DNA of 14,628 nt from Lachnospiraceae bacterium. Lineage in GTDB: Bacteria > Bacillota > Clostridia > Lachnospirales > Lachnospiraceae. Positions 13,192 to 14,628 of this stretch are shown in pieces. Both the position numbers and the translations under genes were made by a program. The stretch is taken from positions 1 through 14,628 of the forward strand of contig JAPJQL010000055.1 of NCBI GenBank assembly GCA_030825115.1. The letters are read 5' to 3'. Position 1 is the first letter of the stretch. Each line of letters starts with the position of its first letter. The notes beneath the pieces were generated by a model, which had not been told where the DNA came from, did not search any database, and worked only from the letters and a program-made list of their open reading frames with translations.

Positions 13192-13217
13192 CGGCGCGGA
13201 AGCTGCGCCGCTGGAGG
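13192..13217 (+). promoter_or_regulatory. GC-rich hairpin and ribosome binding site before mtaB
   Basis: CGGCGC (13192-13197) pairs with GCGCCG (13205-13210) around GGAAGCT, ending two bases before the GGAGG ribosome binding site (13213-13217). It may be a leader structure modulating translation of mtaB. No confident promoter is seen in 13130-13190; TTGTAA at 13159 has only a weak -10 partner. Confidence 0.35.
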
Positions 13218-13222
13218 TAAAT

Positions 13223-14533
13223 ATGAGAAAGGCAGCGTTACATAATCTGGGCTGCAAGGTGAATTCCTATGAGACTGAGGCGATGCAGCAGCTTTTAGAA
13301 GACGCCGGGTATGAGATTGTGCCGTTTTCGGAGGCGGCCGATGTGTATATCATCAACACCTGCTCCGTGACCAATATTGCCGACCGCAAGTCCAGGCAGA
13401 TGCTCCACCGTGCGAAAAAGCAGAATCCCGACGCTGTGGTGGTGGCTGCGGGCTGCTATGTCCAGGCGGCTGCAGAGGAGCTGAAAAAAGACGCCGCCGT
13501 GGATATCATCATCGGAAACAATAAAAAGACAGAACTGGTGCCGATCCTGGAAGCTTACTTTGCAGGGCAGGAAAAAGAGCATGTCATAGCGATTGGGGAG
13601 ACCCACGAATACGAGAGCCTGAGCATCAGCAAAATCGCCGACCATACCCGGGCGTTTATCAAGGTCCAGGACGGCTGTAACCAGTTTTGCAGCTACTGCA
13701 TCATCCCCTATACCAGAGGACGTGTGCGAAGCCGCAGGCCCGAAGAGGTAGTCAGGGAGGTGGAGCGCCTGGTGGAAAAAGGCTATCAGGAGATCGTCCT
13801 GACCGGAATCCACTTGAGTTCTTACGGTGTGGATTTTGCAGAGGAGGAGAAGGAGGATCTGCTGGGGCTGATCCGCAGGCTGCATCCGGTCAAAGGGCTC
13901 AACCGCATACGCCTCGGCTCTCTGGAGCCGCGGATCGTGACGGAGGAATTTGCTGCGGAGCTTGCGTCGATGGAGAAGGTTTGTCCCCATTTCCATCTCT
14001 CCCTGCAGAGCGGGTGCGATGCGACGTTAAAGAGGATGAACCGTCATTATACTGCGGCAGAATTTGAAGAACGGTGCGAGATCCTCAGGCGGGCATTTAA
14101 AAATCCTGCGATCACAACCGATGTCATCGTGGGATTTCCGGGGGAGACGGAAGAGGAGTTTGCACAGACGAAAGCATATCTGGAACGGATCCATTTTTAC
14201 GAGATGCATATTTTTAAATACTCCAAACGCGCGGGAACCCGGGCGGCCGTGATGGAAGACCAGGTGCCGGAGCAGGTAAAGGCGGCGCGCAGCGATGTGC
14301 TCCTGGCCCTGGAAAAAGAGATGTCCGGCCAGTACCGGAAAAACCAGATCGGGCTTTGGAAGGATGTGCTGCTGGAGGAGAAGCTGACTGTGGACGGGAC
14401 CGACTATATGGTCGGGCATACGAAGGAGTATGTAAAAGTGGTGGTTCCATACTCGGAGAACCGGAAAAATCAGGTGGCAGTGGGACGAATTGGCAAAAAT
14501 CTCACAGAAGAAATCCTCACACTCGAAGAATAG
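13223..14533 (+). CDS. mtaB: tRNA t6A37 methylthiotransferase
   Basis: MtaB is a radical-SAM enzyme that adds a methylthio group to t6A37 in tRNAs reading ANN codons, giving ms2t6A. The 436-aa product has the N-terminal UPF0004 domain with three cluster cysteines in LGCKVNSYETEA (Cys11), NTCSVTNIADRKSRQ (Cys47) and AAGCYVQ (Cys78). The radical-SAM motif CNQFCSYCIIPYTRGRVRSR follows (Cys152, 156, 159). LTGIHLSSYG, LGSLEP, HFHLSLQSGCDATLKRMNRH and TTDVIVGFPGETEEEF are in order, with a C-terminal TRAM-like RNA-binding part. The LGCKVN and RxRSRRPEEVV wording fits MtaB rather than MiaB or RimO. GGAGG lies 5 bases before ATG 13223. Confidence 0.95.
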   Translation: MRKAALHNLGCKVNSYETEAMQQLLEDAGYEIVPFSEAADVYIINTCSVTNIADRKSRQMLHRAKKQNPDAVVVAAGCYVQAAAEELKKDAAVDIIIGNNKKTELVPILEAYFAGQEKEHVIAIGETHEYESLSISKIADHTRAFIKVQDGCNQFCSYCIIPYTRGRVRSRRPEEVVREVERLVEKGYQEIVLTGIHLSSYGVDFAEEEKEDLLGLIRRLHPVKGLNRIRLGSLEPRIVTEEFAAELASMEKVCPHFHLSLQSGCDATLKRMNRHYTAAEFEERCEILRRAFKNPAITTDVIVGFPGETEEEFAQTKAYLERIHFYEMHIFKYSKRAGTRAAVMEDQVPEQVKAARSDVLLALEKEMSGQYRKNQIGLWKDVLLEEKLTVDGTDYMVGHTKEYVKVVVPYSENRKNQVAVGRIGKNLTEEILTLEE

Positions 14534-14628
14534 GCAAAAATTCCTCTTGCGGAATTGGACAGAGTGGTATAGAACCTGTCTTTGGTATCAGACATTAAAA
14601 ATAGTGCTAATTTTGTGTTACAAAAGGG
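14534..14628. other. Intergenic tail after mtaB, no gene seen
   Basis: The only structure is a short inverted repeat AATTCC (14539-14544) and GGAATT (14551-14556) with a 6-base loop and no T-run. The next gene, if any, starts beyond the window. Confidence 0.4.

Noticed and set aside
13295..13996. 233-codon minus-strand frame opposite mtaB
   Set aside because: It lies antisense to conserved radical-SAM motifs and shows no recognisable protein features.
1..14628. CRISPR array, tRNA, rRNA or retron
   Set aside because: I saw no regularly spaced repeats, no tRNA-like cloverleaf and no reverse transcriptase motif; the palindromes at 4892-5119 differ from each other in sequence and spacing.

Overview
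The window looks like a chromosome segment of a spore-forming, low-redox Firmicute, most likely a Clostridia/Lachnospiraceae-type gut anaerobe. It carries gpr (germination protease), a NifS-type cysteine desulfurase next to a rhodanese-less ThiI, mtaB, strong AGGAGG-like ribosome binding sites and sigma-A type promoters. The family-level placement is inference from gene content only.

Layout. 1-1578: host DNA with gpr and a small Smr-domain gene under its own good promoter. 1749-1862 and 7142-7471: the two halves of one host gene, an XRE-family regulator with a C-terminal two-helix membrane domain. Between the halves lies a foreign insert of about 5.28 kb (about 1860-7144), visibly AT-rich in its cargo part. 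It is bounded by a shared GGT and by 20-bp imperfect inverted repeats (16/20 matches) placed symmetrically around a GG. Inside are a tnpV-like gene with one internal amber stop, a terminator, a small XRE regulator, a complete-looking cytosine-5 DNA methyltransferase, and an adjacent putative restriction endonuclease. These are followed by a palindrome-rich stretch with no confident gene, a broken unknown ORF, and at the right end a heavily decayed large serine recombinase of the TnpX/TndX type. 7638-12692: host genes again, a TSUP permease with its promoter, then prmA, rsmE, a cysteine desulfurase and thiI in close succession. 12729-12755: a bidirectional terminator. 12787-13020 (minus): an HPr-like protein lacking the phospho-histidine. 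13223-14533: mtaB. 14534-14628: no gene seen.

How it fits together. prmA, rsmE, thiI and mtaB all modify the translation apparatus (ribosomal protein L11, 16S rRNA, tRNA), and the cysteine desulfurase next to thiI is the natural sulfur donor. The insert reads as a Tn4451-family-like mobilizable element that delivered a restriction-modification module into an XRE gene. It then lost its recombinase to at least five stops, three frameshifts and two sizeable deletions, while the three restriction-modification ORFs stayed open. This is a fossil element with a preserved defence cargo, and the split host gene lets its ends be mapped to within 1-2 bases from this sequence alone.
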